A DNA stretch of 64,000 nucleotides from Streptomyces sp. NBC_01353 (GTDB lineage: Bacteria; Actinomycetota; Actinomycetes; Streptomycetales; Streptomycetaceae). A model generated the notes under the pieces. It had not been told where the DNA came from. It searched no databases and worked only from the letters and a program-made list of their open reading frames with translations. The stretch lies in assembly GCF_036237275.1 (NCBI RefSeq), contig NZ_CP108352.1:3720001-3784000 (forward strand). The letters are read 5' to 3'. A program made the translations under genes and the position numbers. Positions 10,129 to 18,845 of the stretch are shown in pieces (within the stretch, counting starts at the first letter, position 1; every line of letters starts with the position of its first letter).

Positions 10129-10254
10129 GCCATCCCGATGCGACGACCACCCACCTGAGCCACCCGCGCGGCAGGCGCCCCACCTGACACGCTCTGAAGC
10201 AACAACCGCCCCACCTGACACACCCCTGAACCCCAAGCCACCCCGGCGCGTCCC

Positions 10255-10288
10255 TCTTACTGCGATGCTGAGAGGGATCGCAGTAAGA
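10255..10288. promoter_or_regulatory. 12-bp perfect inverted repeat upstream of the response regulator
   Basis: TCTTACTGCGAT (10255-10266) and ATCGCAGTAAGA (10277-10288) form a perfect inverted repeat with a 10-base centre. It sits 28 bases before the GTG chosen for the response regulator. It could be an operator or a stem in the leader. The rest of the gap 10129-10254 holds degenerate repeats of cacctgacac and no gene. Confidence 0.75.
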
Positions 10289-10315
10289 ACATCGGAACAT
10301 GGGGGCTTCAGGGTC

Positions 10316-10996
10316 GTGGAAGACGTGGCGGACAGGGTGCGTGTGGTCATCGCCGAGGATTCGGTACTGCTCCGTGAGGGCCTCACCCGCCTGCTGACCG
10401 ACCGGGGACACGAGGTCGTCGCCGGTGTGGGCGACGGCGAGGCCCTGGTGAAGACCGTGGCCGGTCTCGCCGGTGAGGACGCGCTGCCCGACGTGGTGGT
10501 GGCGGACGTACGGATGCCTCCCACGCACACCGACGAGGGCGTACGGGCGGCGGTGCGGCTGCGCAAGGAGTACCCGGGGCTCGGGGTCCTGGTCCTTTCG
10601 CAGTACGTCGAGGAGCAGTACGCCACCGAACTGCTCGCCGGTTCCAGCCGGGGTGTGGGCTATCTGCTGAAGGACCGGGTCGCCGAGGTACGCGAGTTCG
10701 TGGACGCCGTGGTCCGGGTGGCCCGGGGCGGTACCGCGCTGGACCCGGAGGTCGTGCAGCAGCTGCTCGGCCGGAGCCGTAAGCAGGACGTGCTCGCGAA
10801 CCTGACCCCGCGCGAGCGGGAGGTCCTGGGGCTGATGGCCGAGGGGCGGACGAACTCGGCGGTCGCGAAACAGCTGGTGGTGAGCGACGGCGCGGTGGAG
10901 AAGCACGTCAGCAACATCTTCCTGAAGTTGGGCCTGTCACCGAGTGACGGGGATCACCGCCGGGTACTCGCGGTGCTGACCTACCTGAACTCCTGA
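10316..10996 (+). CDS. LuxR-family response regulator
   Basis: This two-component regulator is the likely partner of both upstream kinases. From GTG 10316 it has 226 residues. The receiver domain (about 7-130) has the acidic pair in VVIAEDSVLL and the phospho-accepting aspartate in VVVADVRMPP at about residue 64; LLKDRV supplies the conserved lysine. The C-terminal LuxR helix-turn-helix reads LTPREREVLGLMAEG and GAVEKHVSNIFLKLGL. An in-frame ATG at 10265 lies inside a perfect inverted repeat and has no ribosome site, so I rejected it. Lone-regulator and double-kinase layouts suggest that it integrates two signals. Targets are unknown; nuo2 is a candidate because of the motif at 7468. Confidence 0.9.
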   Translation: MEDVADRVRVVIAEDSVLLREGLTRLLTDRGHEVVAGVGDGEALVKTVAGLAGEDALPDVVVADVRMPPTHTDEGVRAAVRLRKEYPGLGVLVLSQYVEEQYATELLAGSSRGVGYLLKDRVAEVREFVDAVVRVARGGTALDPEVVQQLLGRSRKQDVLANLTPREREVLGLMAEGRTNSAVAKQLVVSDGAVEKHVSNIFLKLGLSPSDGDHRRVLAVLTYLNS

Positions 10997-11000
10997 TTAC

Positions 11001-11015
11001 CTGACACCCTGTCAG
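11001..11015. promoter_or_regulatory. Short inverted repeat CTGACA-CCC-TGTCAG
   Basis: A perfect 6-base inverted repeat lies just after the response regulator stop. The stem is short and has no T tract, so it is as likely an operator as a terminator. The 305-base gap 10997-11301 also holds GGTCGGCCGACC (11228-11239, a 12-base palindrome) and a TAGGGT hexamer near 11211 that could be a -10 box for korA. No gene is seen there. Confidence 0.4.
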
Positions 11016-11301
11016 ATAGTCGAGCGGAGATCCGGCCAAGACGGACCCATTCCGAGACAAGCGGGGCCTAGGACCGAAGAACGAGCGGAACGCGACTTTC
11101 CCGAAGACCCTGGGGGGCGACAGAACGTGACAATCCATGACAAAGAGGCATCTCAAAACGAGGTCCACGATGCGAGAAGTCCCGGGAAGGCCCCCCTCAC
11201 CGTCGTAGGGTGGGCCACGGGACGGCCGGTCGGCCGACCGTCCTCCGAGCCTTCTCCCGCCTCTGGCGGAGAGACCCTTGCCGCGAGGGAGGTCCAGTTC
11301 A

Positions 11302-13239
11302 GTGACCAGCCAGGTCAGTAGCGAGGCCGGTGAGGCCCTGGTCGGGGAGCAGCGCAGCATCCCCGCAGTGCCCCACCACGGCGAAGAGAAGGAAGTCCGA
11401 CGACTCGATCGGGTGATCATCCGGTTCGCCGGCGACTCCGGTGACGGTATGCAGCTGACGGGTGACCGGTTCACCTCCGAGACGGCGTCCTTCGGGAACG
11501 ACCTCTCGACGCTGCCGAACTTCCCCGCCGAGATCCGGGCCCCCGCCGGCACGCTGCCGGGTGTCTCCTCCTTCCAGCTGCACTTCGCGGACCACGACAT
11601 CCTGACCCCGGGCGACGCCCCGAACGTGCTGGTCGCGATGAACCCGGCCGCTCTCAAGGCCAACATCGGCGACGTGCCCCGCGGCGGCGAGATCATCGTC
11701 AACACGGACGAGTTCGCCAAGCGGGCCATGGCGAAGGTCGGCTACGACACCTCCCCGCTCGAGGACGGCTCGCTCGCGGCCTACCGGGTCCACCCGGTCC
11801 CGCTGACGACGCTGACGATCGAGGCCCTGAAGGAGTTCGGCCTGTCCCGGAAGGAGGCCGAGCGCTCCAAGAACATGTTCGCGCTCGGGCTGCTGTCCTG
11901 GATGTACCACCGGCCGACCGAGGGCACCGAGACCTTCCTGCGCCAGAAGTTCGCGAAGAAGCCGCAGATCGCCGAGGCGAACGTGGCCGCGTTCCGGGCC
12001 GGCTGGAACTTCGGCGAGACGACCGAGGACTTCGCCGTCTCCTACGAGGTCGCCCCGGCGACCCGGGCGTTCCCCACCGGCACGTACCGGAACATCTCCG
12101 GGAACCTGGCGCTGTCGTACGGCCTGGTCGCCGCCTCCCGCCAGGCCGACCTGCCGCTCTACCTGGGCTCCTACCCGATCACGCCGGCCTCGGACATCCT
12201 GCACGAGCTCAGCAGGCACAAGAACTTCGGTGTCCGCACCTTCCAGGCCGAGGACGAGATCGCCGGCATCGGCGCCGCGCTCGGCGCGGCCTTCGGCGGC
12301 TCGCTCGCCGTCACCACCACCTCCGGGCCGGGCGTGGCGCTCAAGTCGGAGACGATCGGCCTCGCGGTCTCCCTGGAACTGCCGCTGCTCATCGTGGACA
12401 TCCAGCGCGGCGGCCCGTCGACCGGTCTGCCGACCAAGACCGAGCAGGCCGACCTCCTCCAGGCCATGTACGGCCGCAACGGCGAGGCCCCGGTCCCGGT
12501 CGTGGCCCCGAAGACCCCCGCGGACTGCTTCGACGCGGCCGTCGAGGCGGCCCGGATCGCGCTCACGTACCGCACCCCGGTCTTCCTGCTCTCCGACGGC
12601 TACCTCGCCAACGGCTCCGAGCCCTGGCGCATCCCCGACGTCGACGAACTGCCCGACCTGCGCGTCCAGTTCGCAAGTGGCCCGAACCACGAGCTGGCGG
12701 ACGGCACCGAGGTCTTCTGGCCGTACAAGCGCGACCCGCGGACCCTCGCGCGGCCCTGGGCCGTGCCCGGCACCCCCGGCCTCGAGCACCGGATCGGCGG
12801 GATCGAGAAGCAGGACGGCACCGGCAACATCAGCTACGACCCCGCCAACCACGAGTTCATGGTCCGCACCCGGCAGGCCAAGATCGACGGCATCGAGGTC
12901 CCGGACATCGAGGTCGACGACCCGGACGGCGCGAAGACCCTCGTCCTCGGCTGGGGCTCCACCTACGGGCCGATCACGGCGGCCGTCCGCCGGCTGCGGG
13001 CCGCGGGCCGGCCGATCGCCCAGGCCCATCTGCGCCATCTGAACCCCTTCCCGAAGAACCTCGGGGAGGTGCTGAAGCGGTACGAGAAGGTGGTCGTCCC
13101 GGAGATGAACCTGGGCCAGCTCGCCACCCTCGTCCGGGCGAAATACCTCGTCGACGCCCGGTCTTACACGCAGGTCAACGGGATGCCGTTCAAGGCCGAG
13201 CAGCTCGCTTCGGCCCTCAAGGAGGCCATCGATGAGTGA
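11302..13239 (+). CDS. korA: 2-oxoacid:ferredoxin oxidoreductase, fused gamma-alpha subunit
   Basis: With KorB this enzyme interconverts 2-oxoglutarate (or a related 2-oxoacid) plus CoA with acyl-CoA, CO2 and reduced ferredoxin in the cytoplasm. The 645-residue protein starts with a gamma domain (about 35-215, with RFAGDSGDGMQLTGD), followed by the alpha (pyrimidine-binding) domain with GSYPITPASDILHELS and the TSGPGVALKSETIGLA region. A C-terminal domain has LGWGSTYGPI and HLNPFPKN. I chose GTG 11302 because GGGAGG lies about nine bases upstream. It overlaps korB by eight bases. The fused gamma-alpha form is typical of actinobacterial KGOR. The exact 2-oxoacid cannot be read from sequence. 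Confidence 0.93.
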   Translation: MTSQVSSEAGEALVGEQRSIPAVPHHGEEKEVRRLDRVIIRFAGDSGDGMQLTGDRFTSETASFGNDLSTLPNFPAEIRAPAGTLPGVSSFQLHFADHDILTPGDAPNVLVAMNPAALKANIGDVPRGGEIIVNTDEFAKRAMAKVGYDTSPLEDGSLAAYRVHPVPLTTLTIEALKEFGLSRKEAERSKNMFALGLLSWMYHRPTEGTETFLRQKFAKKPQIAEANVAAFRAGWNFGETTEDFAVSYEVAPATRAFPTGTYRNISGNLALSYGLVAASRQADLPLYLGSYPITPASDILHELSRHKNFGVRTFQAEDEIAGIGAALGAAFGGSLAVTTTSGPGVALKSETIGLAVSLELPLLIVDIQRGGPSTGLPTKTEQADLLQAMYGRNGEAPVPVVAPKTPADCFDAAVEAARIALTYRTPVFLLSDGYLANGSEPWRIPDVDELPDLRVQFASGPNHELADGTEVFWPYKRDPRTLARPWAVPGTPGLEHRIGGIEKQDGTGNISYDPANHEFMVRTRQAKIDGIEVPDIEVDDPDGAKTLVLGWGSTYGPITAAVRRLRAAGRPIAQAHLRHLNPFPKNLGEVLKRYEKVVVPEMNLGQLATLVRAKYLVDARSYTQVNGMPFKAEQLASALKEAIDE

Positions 13240-14284
13240 GTCGCTCCTGAACCTCGTGCCGAAGGCCGAAGCCGCCCAGTCGATGAAGGACTTCAAGTCC
13301 GACCAGGAGGTGCGCTGGTGCCCCGGGTGCGGCGACTACGCCGTGCTCGCCGCCGTGCAGGGCTTCATGCCCGAACTCGGCCTGGCGAAGGAGAACATCG
13401 TCTTCGTCTCCGGCATCGGGTGCTCCTCCCGCTTCCCGTACTACATGAACACGTACGGGATGCACTCCATCCACGGGCGTGCCCCGGCCATCGCCACGGG
13501 TCTGGCCACCTCGCGCCGCGACCTGTCGGTCTGGGTGGTCACGGGTGACGGCGACGCGCTCTCCATCGGTGGTAACCACCTGATCCACGCGCTGCGGCGG
13601 AACGTCAACCTCAAGATCCTGCTCTTCAACAACCGGATCTACGGTCTGACGAAGGGGCAGTACAGCCCCACCAGCGAGCTCGGCAAGATCACCAAGTCCA
13701 CCCCGATGGGTTCCCTGGACGCCCCGTTCAACCCGGTGTCGCTCGCGATCGGCGCGGAGGCCTCGTTCGTGGCCCGCACGGTCGACTCCGACCGCAAGCA
13801 CCTCACCGAGGTGCTGCGGCAGGCTGCCGACCACCCCGGCACGGCGCTCGTGGAGATCTACCAGAACTGCAACATCTTCAACGACGGCGCCTTCGAGGTC
13901 CTCAAGGACAAGGACCAGGCCCAGGAGGCCGTGATCCGGCTGGAACACGGACAGCCGATCCGCTTCGGAACGGGCCTGGACAAGGGAGTCGTACGGGACC
14001 CGGCCACGGGCGATCTGAAGGTCGTCACGGTCACCCCCGAGAACGAGAGCGCCGTCCTCGTCCACGACGCCCACTCCGCCTCCCCGACGACCGCGTTCGC
14101 CCTGTCACGGCTCGCCGACCCGGACACGCTGCACCAGACGCCCATCGGAGTGTTCCGCTCGGTGCGGCGGCCGGTGTACGACACGCTGATGGCCGACCAG
14201 CTGGACACGGCGATCGAGCAGCACGGCAAGGGGGACCTGGGGCAGCTGCTCGCGGGTAACGACACCTGGACCGTGGTGGGTTAG
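13232..14284 (+). CDS. korB: 2-oxoacid:ferredoxin oxidoreductase, beta subunit
   Basis: This is the thiamine-diphosphate and iron-sulfur subunit that pairs with KorA. The 350-residue protein has WCPGCGDY (cysteines about 30 and 33), GIGCSSRFPYY with a further cluster cysteine, and the ThDP/Mg motif GDGDALSIGGNH followed by LLFNN about 25 residues later. ATG 13232 lies within the end of korA, so the two are translationally coupled. The C-terminal 70 residues contain VLVHDAHSASPTTAFALSRL, usual for the actinobacterial KorB. The gene ends 55 bases before a convergent kinase gene. Confidence 0.94.
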   Translation: MSESLLNLVPKAEAAQSMKDFKSDQEVRWCPGCGDYAVLAAVQGFMPELGLAKENIVFVSGIGCSSRFPYYMNTYGMHSIHGRAPAIATGLATSRRDLSVWVVTGDGDALSIGGNHLIHALRRNVNLKILLFNNRIYGLTKGQYSPTSELGKITKSTPMGSLDAPFNPVSLAIGAEASFVARTVDSDRKHLTEVLRQAADHPGTALVEIYQNCNIFNDGAFEVLKDKDQAQEAVIRLEHGQPIRFGTGLDKGVVRDPATGDLKVVTVTPENESAVLVHDAHSASPTTAFALSRLADPDTLHQTPIGVFRSVRRPVYDTLMADQLDTAIEQHGKGDLGQLLAGNDTWTVVG

Positions 14285-14303
14285 CGACGCGCGGTACGGA
14301 GGT

Positions 14304-14341
14304 GAGGGGAGCGGCGCCGCGAAGAGCGAGCCGCGCCCCTC
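14304..14341. terminator. Candidate bidirectional terminator between korB and the kinase operon
   Basis: GAGGGGAGCGGC (14304-14315) pairs with GCCGCGCCCCTC (14330-14341) with one mismatch. It lies between convergent korB and the receptor kinase and overlaps the latter's stop codon. No T tract is present, as is usual in this GC-rich genome. Confidence 0.55.
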
Positions 14342-16547
14342 ATGCTTTCTTCCAGCGCTTCTTCTCGTCGTCCGCCGCCTTCTCGAACTGACCGAGGAAA
14401 CGCGGGGCGCCCCGCTCGATCCGGTACAGGAACAGCTCCGTGTTGTACTTGAACATCATCACGTTCTGTTCGTCGAACCCGTACTTCTTCGTGATCCCCT
14501 GATAGGTGAACGTACGCATCGCCCCCCGCACGGCGACCCGCGCGATGGCCAGCTTCTGGCTCGACACCAGACCGCTCATGCGCTCGGCCACAGCCGTCAC
14601 CGCGTCGTACGCCTCCGCCGCGAACCGGTCGACCGGCGCCGCGCCCGACAGCCCCCAGCGCTTGCGGTAGGCGGCCGTGAACGCCTTGGCCGCGGGCACC
14701 AGCACCGGATCGACGTAGGTGGTGCCGAAGTACCAGCCCTCGGCGGCGGGGCCCGCGACGGAGAGGAACTCCGGCCCCAGCGCGTACTCGACGCCACCGC
14801 TCAGACCGCCGTAGCCCAGCTGCTTCAGCGCCTTCGCGCACAGTCCGGCCCGGCGCTCGGAGACGCCCGCGTAGAGCACGGCGTCGGGGCGGGCGGCGAG
14901 GACCTCGCGCACCACCTGCCCGAAGTCCTGATGGTCCGCCTCCATCTGATGGATGGTCACCGTCTCGTCCACCGCGCTCATGGTGGTCCTCGCGGAGCTG
15001 GCCATACGCCAGCCGTAGTCGCCCGCCGCCCGGTCCTGCACCACGGCCGTCCGCTTGGCGCCGCGCACGAGGGCGATGCTGGTGAAGGGCAGTTGCAGCA
15101 TGTCGTGGTGGACGCGCAGCTCACGGTAAGCGGGGTTGGCGATCTGACCGGCGACGTCGCCCTGGTCGACGCCTACGGCGACCGTCGCGAACACGACCAT
15201 GCTCCTGTCGTACGTGTCCGCAGCGGCGACGACGGTCTCGCGGGTGGTGGGACCGACCACGGCCATGACTGCCGGGTCGTTCGCGAACTCCCGTGCCACG
15301 GCGCCGGCCCGGCGTGGGTCGCCCTCGTCGTCCCGTACCTTCACCGCCAGGTCGAAGGGCCGGTCGGAACGGGTGTTGAAGGTCTCGACGGCCAGCCTCG
15401 CGCCGCGCTCCTGGGCGCGTCCGTCGGCCTTGCGCGGCCCGCTCAGATCGGTCTGGACACCGATCGCGTACGTGGGCAGGGGCGTCTGCCTCCCGCCGGA
15501 GCCCGAGCCCGTGCCGCCGGGCGTCCGGTTCACGAGCCAGGCCGTCAGTCCGCCCGCCCCGGCCACGGCGGCCGCGGATCCGGCCGCGAGGAAACGGCGC
15601 CGTGACGGCGAGGTGCGGGCCGGTTCGGCGGAGGGCACGACGACGGTCGGCTCCGCGACGGGCAGGTCCAGGACCCGGGCGGAGCGCTCGGCGATCAGCG
15701 CGGGCAGCCCGGCCGGCAGCCAGTCGCCCGCCGGACCGTCAGCCGGGCCGAGAGAGGCCCGTACCTCCGCCGCCGTGGGCCGGTCACCGGGGAACTTGGC
15801 CAGGCAGGCGGTCACCAGCGGCAGCAGCGCCTCCGGTAGGCCGTCGAGATCGGGCTCCTCGTGGACCGTGCGGTACACGACGGCGGCCACCCCGCCCGTA
15901 CCGAAGGGGCGTCGACCGGTCGTCGCGTACGCGAGCACGCACCCCAGCGAGAAGACGTCGCTCGGCGGGCCGACCTCGTCGGCGCCGGTGACGCGGGCCT
16001 GTTCGGGGGCGAGGAAGCCGGGCGTGCCGATCATCGCGTCGGTGGCGGTGAGCGCGGTGGCCCCGGCGGACCGGGCGATGCCGAAGTCGATCAGGCGCGG
16101 GCCGTCGAGGGCGAGCAGGACGTTGCCGGGCTTGACGTCCCGGTGGACGAGCCCGGCCTCGTGCATGTCGGTGAGCGCGTCGGCGAGCCGGGCGCCCAGG
16201 GCCCGTACGGTCGACTCGGGCAGGGCGCCGTGCAGGCTCACGGCTTCGGCGAGCGAGGGGCCGGGCACGAACTCGGTGGCCAGCCAGGGCTCTCGGGCTT
16301 CCGGGTCGGAGCCGAGGACGCGGACCACCCAGCGGCCGGTGATCCGCTCGGCGGCCCGGGCCTCCCGCCGGAACCGCTCCCGGAAGCCCGGGTCTGCGGC
16401 GTGCTCGGCCAGGATCAGCTTGAGCGCGGCGAGCCCGCCGCCGGCGGTCCGGGCGAGGTAGACCACGCCCATGCCGCCGGCGCCGAGCCGGCCGAGCAGG
16501 CGGTAGCCGGCGATCGCCGACGGATCGGCGGGACGGAGGGGCCGCAC
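14340..16547 (-). CDS. Receptor-type Ser/Thr protein kinase with extracellular periplasmic-binding-protein domain (paralog 1)
   Basis: This is a predicted one-pass receptor of 735 residues. Residues 14-265 are a complete Hanks-type kinase: GRLGAGGMGVVY glycine loop, lysine about 43, HRDVKPGN (aspartate about 137), DFG about 154-156 and GTPGFLAPEQ. Residues 316-340 (SRRRFLAAGSAAAVAG) are one membrane segment preceded by a Tat-like twin arginine. Residues 358-735 resemble the type-I, leucine-binding-protein fold: AIGVQTDLSGPRK, AQERGARLAVETFN and VVGPTTRETV. GTG 16547 is three bases after the upstream kinase gene's stop. I infer that ligand binding outside controls the kinase inside. The ligand is unknown. 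Confidence 0.9.
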   Translation of the reverse strand: MRPLRPADPSAIAGYRLLGRLGAGGMGVVYLARTAGGGLAALKLILAEHAADPGFRERFRREARAAERITGRWVVRVLGSDPEAREPWLATEFVPGPSLAEAVSLHGALPESTVRALGARLADALTDMHEAGLVHRDVKPGNVLLALDGPRLIDFGIARSAGATALTATDAMIGTPGFLAPEQARVTGADEVGPPSDVFSLGCVLAYATTGRRPFGTGGVAAVVYRTVHEEPDLDGLPEALLPLVTACLAKFPGDRPTAAEVRASLGPADGPAGDWLPAGLPALIAERSARVLDLPVAEPTVVVPSAEPARTSPSRRRFLAAGSAAAVAGAGGLTAWLVNRTPGGTGSGSGGRQTPLPTYAIGVQTDLSGPRKADGRAQERGARLAVETFNTRSDRPFDLAVKVRDDEGDPRRAGAVAREFANDPAVMAVVGPTTRETVVAAADTYDRSMVVFATVAVGVDQGDVAGQIANPAYRELRVHHDMLQLPFTSIALVRGAKRTAVVQDRAAGDYGWRMASSARTTMSAVDETVTIHQMEADHQDFGQVVREVLAARPDAVLYAGVSERRAGLCAKALKQLGYGGLSGGVEYALGPEFLSVAGPAAEGWYFGTTYVDPVLVPAAKAFTAAYRKRWGLSGAAPVDRFAAEAYDAVTAVAERMSGLVSSQKLAIARVAVRGAMRTFTYQGITKKYGFDEQNVMMFKYNTELFLYRIERGAPRFLGQFEKAADDEKKRWKKA

Positions 16548-16550
16548 GCG

Positions 16551-18845
16551 TCAGACCTGTCTGTTCTTCGGCGGTCCGGCGGGGGCGAACTCCAGGGGTT
16601 TGTAGCGGCCGTTCTCGACGGCGTACATGAAGGTGCCGACCGCGTCTATGGCGCCGCTCCCATCGAAGACGTAGCCGCCCATCACACCGTCGTACCGGAC
16701 CTTTCGCAGGAGGGGCGCGAGGGCGGTGCGGTCGGGGCGCTTCCCGCTCCTGACGATCTTCACCACCTCCTGGACCATGAGGTTGACCGCGTCGAAGGAC
16801 TCGCCCGCGTAGAAGGCGGGGGCCGCTCCGTACCGCTTGCGATGCGCGGCGACGAAGGCGGACGCCTCCTTGCGGGTCGCGGGGTCGACGACCGGAGCGC
16901 CGAGGATCCAGCCCTCCGCCGCGTCCCCCGCCTCCATGAGGAACCGCGGCTCGAAGACGTGCTGTCCGGTGACCCTCATACCGGTGAAGCCGAGTTCGTC
17001 GAGCGCACGGGCGGCGAGGACCGCGCTCGGGGTGAGGCCGCAGTGGACGTAGGCGTCCATGCCCTCCGCCATCATCTCGCCGAGCACCCGCTTGTAGTCG
17101 GTGGTGCCGGCGGGCACGACGCGGGGGACGGGGCGGACGTTCGCTCTGCGGAAGACGAAGTTCGTGCCGCCGGTGTACTGCCAGGCATAGGTGTCGTCGG
17201 TGCGTTCCTGCAGGATGCCCGGCCGGATGCTCCGGGTCTTCGTCAGGACGTAATAGGCGAGGCCGGTGCCGGCGATGGCGTGCTGCGGACAGATCTGCAG
17301 CACGGAGAGCCCCTGGCCGCTTCCGGAGTTGGTCAGCAGATTCAGCCCGGCGGAGACCGTGATCAGGGGCAGGAGTGCCTCGTCGTACGCGGGGAGGGCG
17401 GCCAGGCCCGTGTAGTCGGAGGTCGGGCCGAGGACGCCGAGGACATCGGGGTCGCCGGTGAGTTCGCGGGCCGCGGCCAGGGCCCGGTTCTTGTCCCCGC
17501 CGTCGTCGGACACCTTGAGTTCGAGGGTGAAGGGCCTGTCCTTACGGGCGTTGAAGGCCTCGACGGCCAACTGGGCGCCACGTTCCTGCGCGATGCCGAT
17601 GTCCTTGGCGGGGCCGGTCAGGTCGGCGTGGACGCCGATGACCCAGTGGCGTTCCTTCTTCGGCGGCGGGGTGGCCTTCCGGTCCTTGTCGTCGTCCGGC
17701 AACGCGGCCCATGCGCCGATACCGCCTCCTGCGGCGAGGACGGCGCCGCCGGCGGCGAGGAGCAGGAACTTCCTTCTGTTGGGCGTGGGTTGGTCGACGG
17801 GGTCCGATGCCCCGAGCTCGGTGGCATCGATCTCGGGGAGGGTGAGCATCGCCGCGGAGCGCTCGGCGATGGTCCGTACGACGGAGGCGGGCAGCCAGTC
17901 GGCGGCCGTGCCTGGGGTGTCCTCCGTGAGGCGGGCGGTGATCTCCTCGGCGGTGGGCCGCTGGGCAGGGTCCTTGGCGAGGCAGGCGCGCACGAGGTCC
18001 AGGAGCCCCTCCGGTACGCCGGTGAGGTCGGGCTCGTCGTGGACGGTGCGGTACAGCAGGGCGTCGACCGCTCCCGTACCGAAGGGCGGGCGTCCGGTGG
18101 CCGCGTGGGCGAGGAGGCAGCCGAGCGCGAAGACGTCGCTGGGCGGGCCGATCTCGGCGCCACGGGCCTCGGCCTGTTCGGGGGCGAGGAAGCCGGGCGT
18201 GCCGACGACCATGTCGGTGGAGGTGAGCGCGGACTCCCCCGTCGTCCGCGCGATGCCGAAGTCGATGAGGCGCGGACCGTCGACGGCGAGCAGCACGTTG
18301 CCGGGCTTGACGTCGCGGTGGACGAGCCCGGCCTCGTGCACGGCGGCGAGCGCCCGGGCGAGCGCGCCGCCGAGGATCCGTACGCTCCGCTCCGGCAGCG
18401 GACCGTGCGCGGACACCGCCTCGCCGAGGGAGGGGCCTGGGACGAAGGCGGTCGCCATCCACGGCTCGGGGGCGTCCGGGTCGGCGCCCGTGACGGGGAC
18501 GGCCCAGGGGCTGGCGACCCGGCGGGCGGCCTCGACCTCACGGCGGAAGCGGGCGCGGAAGTCGGCCTGGTCGGCCTGGTCGGCGTGGGTGACCTTCACG
18601 GCGGCGAGTTCACCGTTGTCCGTACGGCCGAGGTAGACCACGCCCATGCCGCCGGCGCCGAGTCGGCCGAGGAGGCGATACCCGGCGATCGACGACGGGT
18701 CGGAGGGCAGCAGCGGCTGGAGGGCACCGGGCCGGGGCGCGGACCGAGGATCCGGTTGCGGGTCCGGCTGTCGGTCGGGCTGGGAATCCGGCTGGGGATC
18801 GGGCTGGGAGTCCGGCTGCGGGTCCGGCTGGGCGGTGGGGCTCAC
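16551..18845 (-). CDS. Receptor-type Ser/Thr protein kinase with extracellular periplasmic-binding-protein domain (paralog 2)
   Basis: This 764-residue paralog of the downstream gene has the same architecture. An N-terminal Pro-Asp-Gln repeat (residues 5-33, PDPQPDSQPDPQPD type) precedes the kinase domain at about 54-310, with GRLGAGGMGVVY, lysine about 84, HRDVKPGN (aspartate about 178) and DFG about 195. A membrane segment at about 357-381 begins with NRRKFLLLAAGG, again Tat-like. The ectodomain runs from about 396 to 750 with VIGVHADLTGPAKD, AQERGAQLAVEAFN and GVLGPTSDYTGLAAL. I chose GTG 18845, which overlaps the lipoprotein stop (GTGA). Kinase residues appear complete, so it should be active. 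Confidence 0.9.
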   Translation of the reverse strand: MSPTAQPDPQPDSQPDPQPDSQPDRQPDPQPDPRSAPRPGALQPLLPSDPSSIAGYRLLGRLGAGGMGVVYLGRTDNGELAAVKVTHADQADQADFRARFRREVEAARRVASPWAVPVTGADPDAPEPWMATAFVPGPSLGEAVSAHGPLPERSVRILGGALARALAAVHEAGLVHRDVKPGNVLLAVDGPRLIDFGIARTTGESALTSTDMVVGTPGFLAPEQAEARGAEIGPPSDVFALGCLLAHAATGRPPFGTGAVDALLYRTVHDEPDLTGVPEGLLDLVRACLAKDPAQRPTAEEITARLTEDTPGTAADWLPASVVRTIAERSAAMLTLPEIDATELGASDPVDQPTPNRRKFLLLAAGGAVLAAGGGIGAWAALPDDDKDRKATPPPKKERHWVIGVHADLTGPAKDIGIAQERGAQLAVEAFNARKDRPFTLELKVSDDGGDKNRALAAARELTGDPDVLGVLGPTSDYTGLAALPAYDEALLPLITVSAGLNLLTNSGSGQGLSVLQICPQHAIAGTGLAYYVLTKTRSIRPGILQERTDDTYAWQYTGGTNFVFRRANVRPVPRVVPAGTTDYKRVLGEMMAEGMDAYVHCGLTPSAVLAARALDELGFTGMRVTGQHVFEPRFLMEAGDAAEGWILGAPVVDPATRKEASAFVAAHRKRYGAAPAFYAGESFDAVNLMVQEVVKIVRSGKRPDRTALAPLLRKVRYDGVMGGYVFDGSGAIDAVGTFMYAVENGRYKPLEFAPAGPPKNRQV

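Noticed and set aside
10265..10315. ATG 10265 as the start of the response regulator
   Set aside because: It lies inside a perfect inverted repeat and has no ribosome site, and the added residues do not match receiver domains.
11228..11239. GGTCGGCCGACC palindrome as an attachment site or operator of a mobile element
   Set aside because: No integrase or tRNA gene is near. Short GC palindromes are common in this DNA, so I mention it only as part of the korA upstream region.
14340..18845. Kinase/binding-protein fusions as frameshift or assembly artefacts joining two genes
   Set aside because: Two independent adjacent paralogs show the same domain order in single uninterrupted frames.
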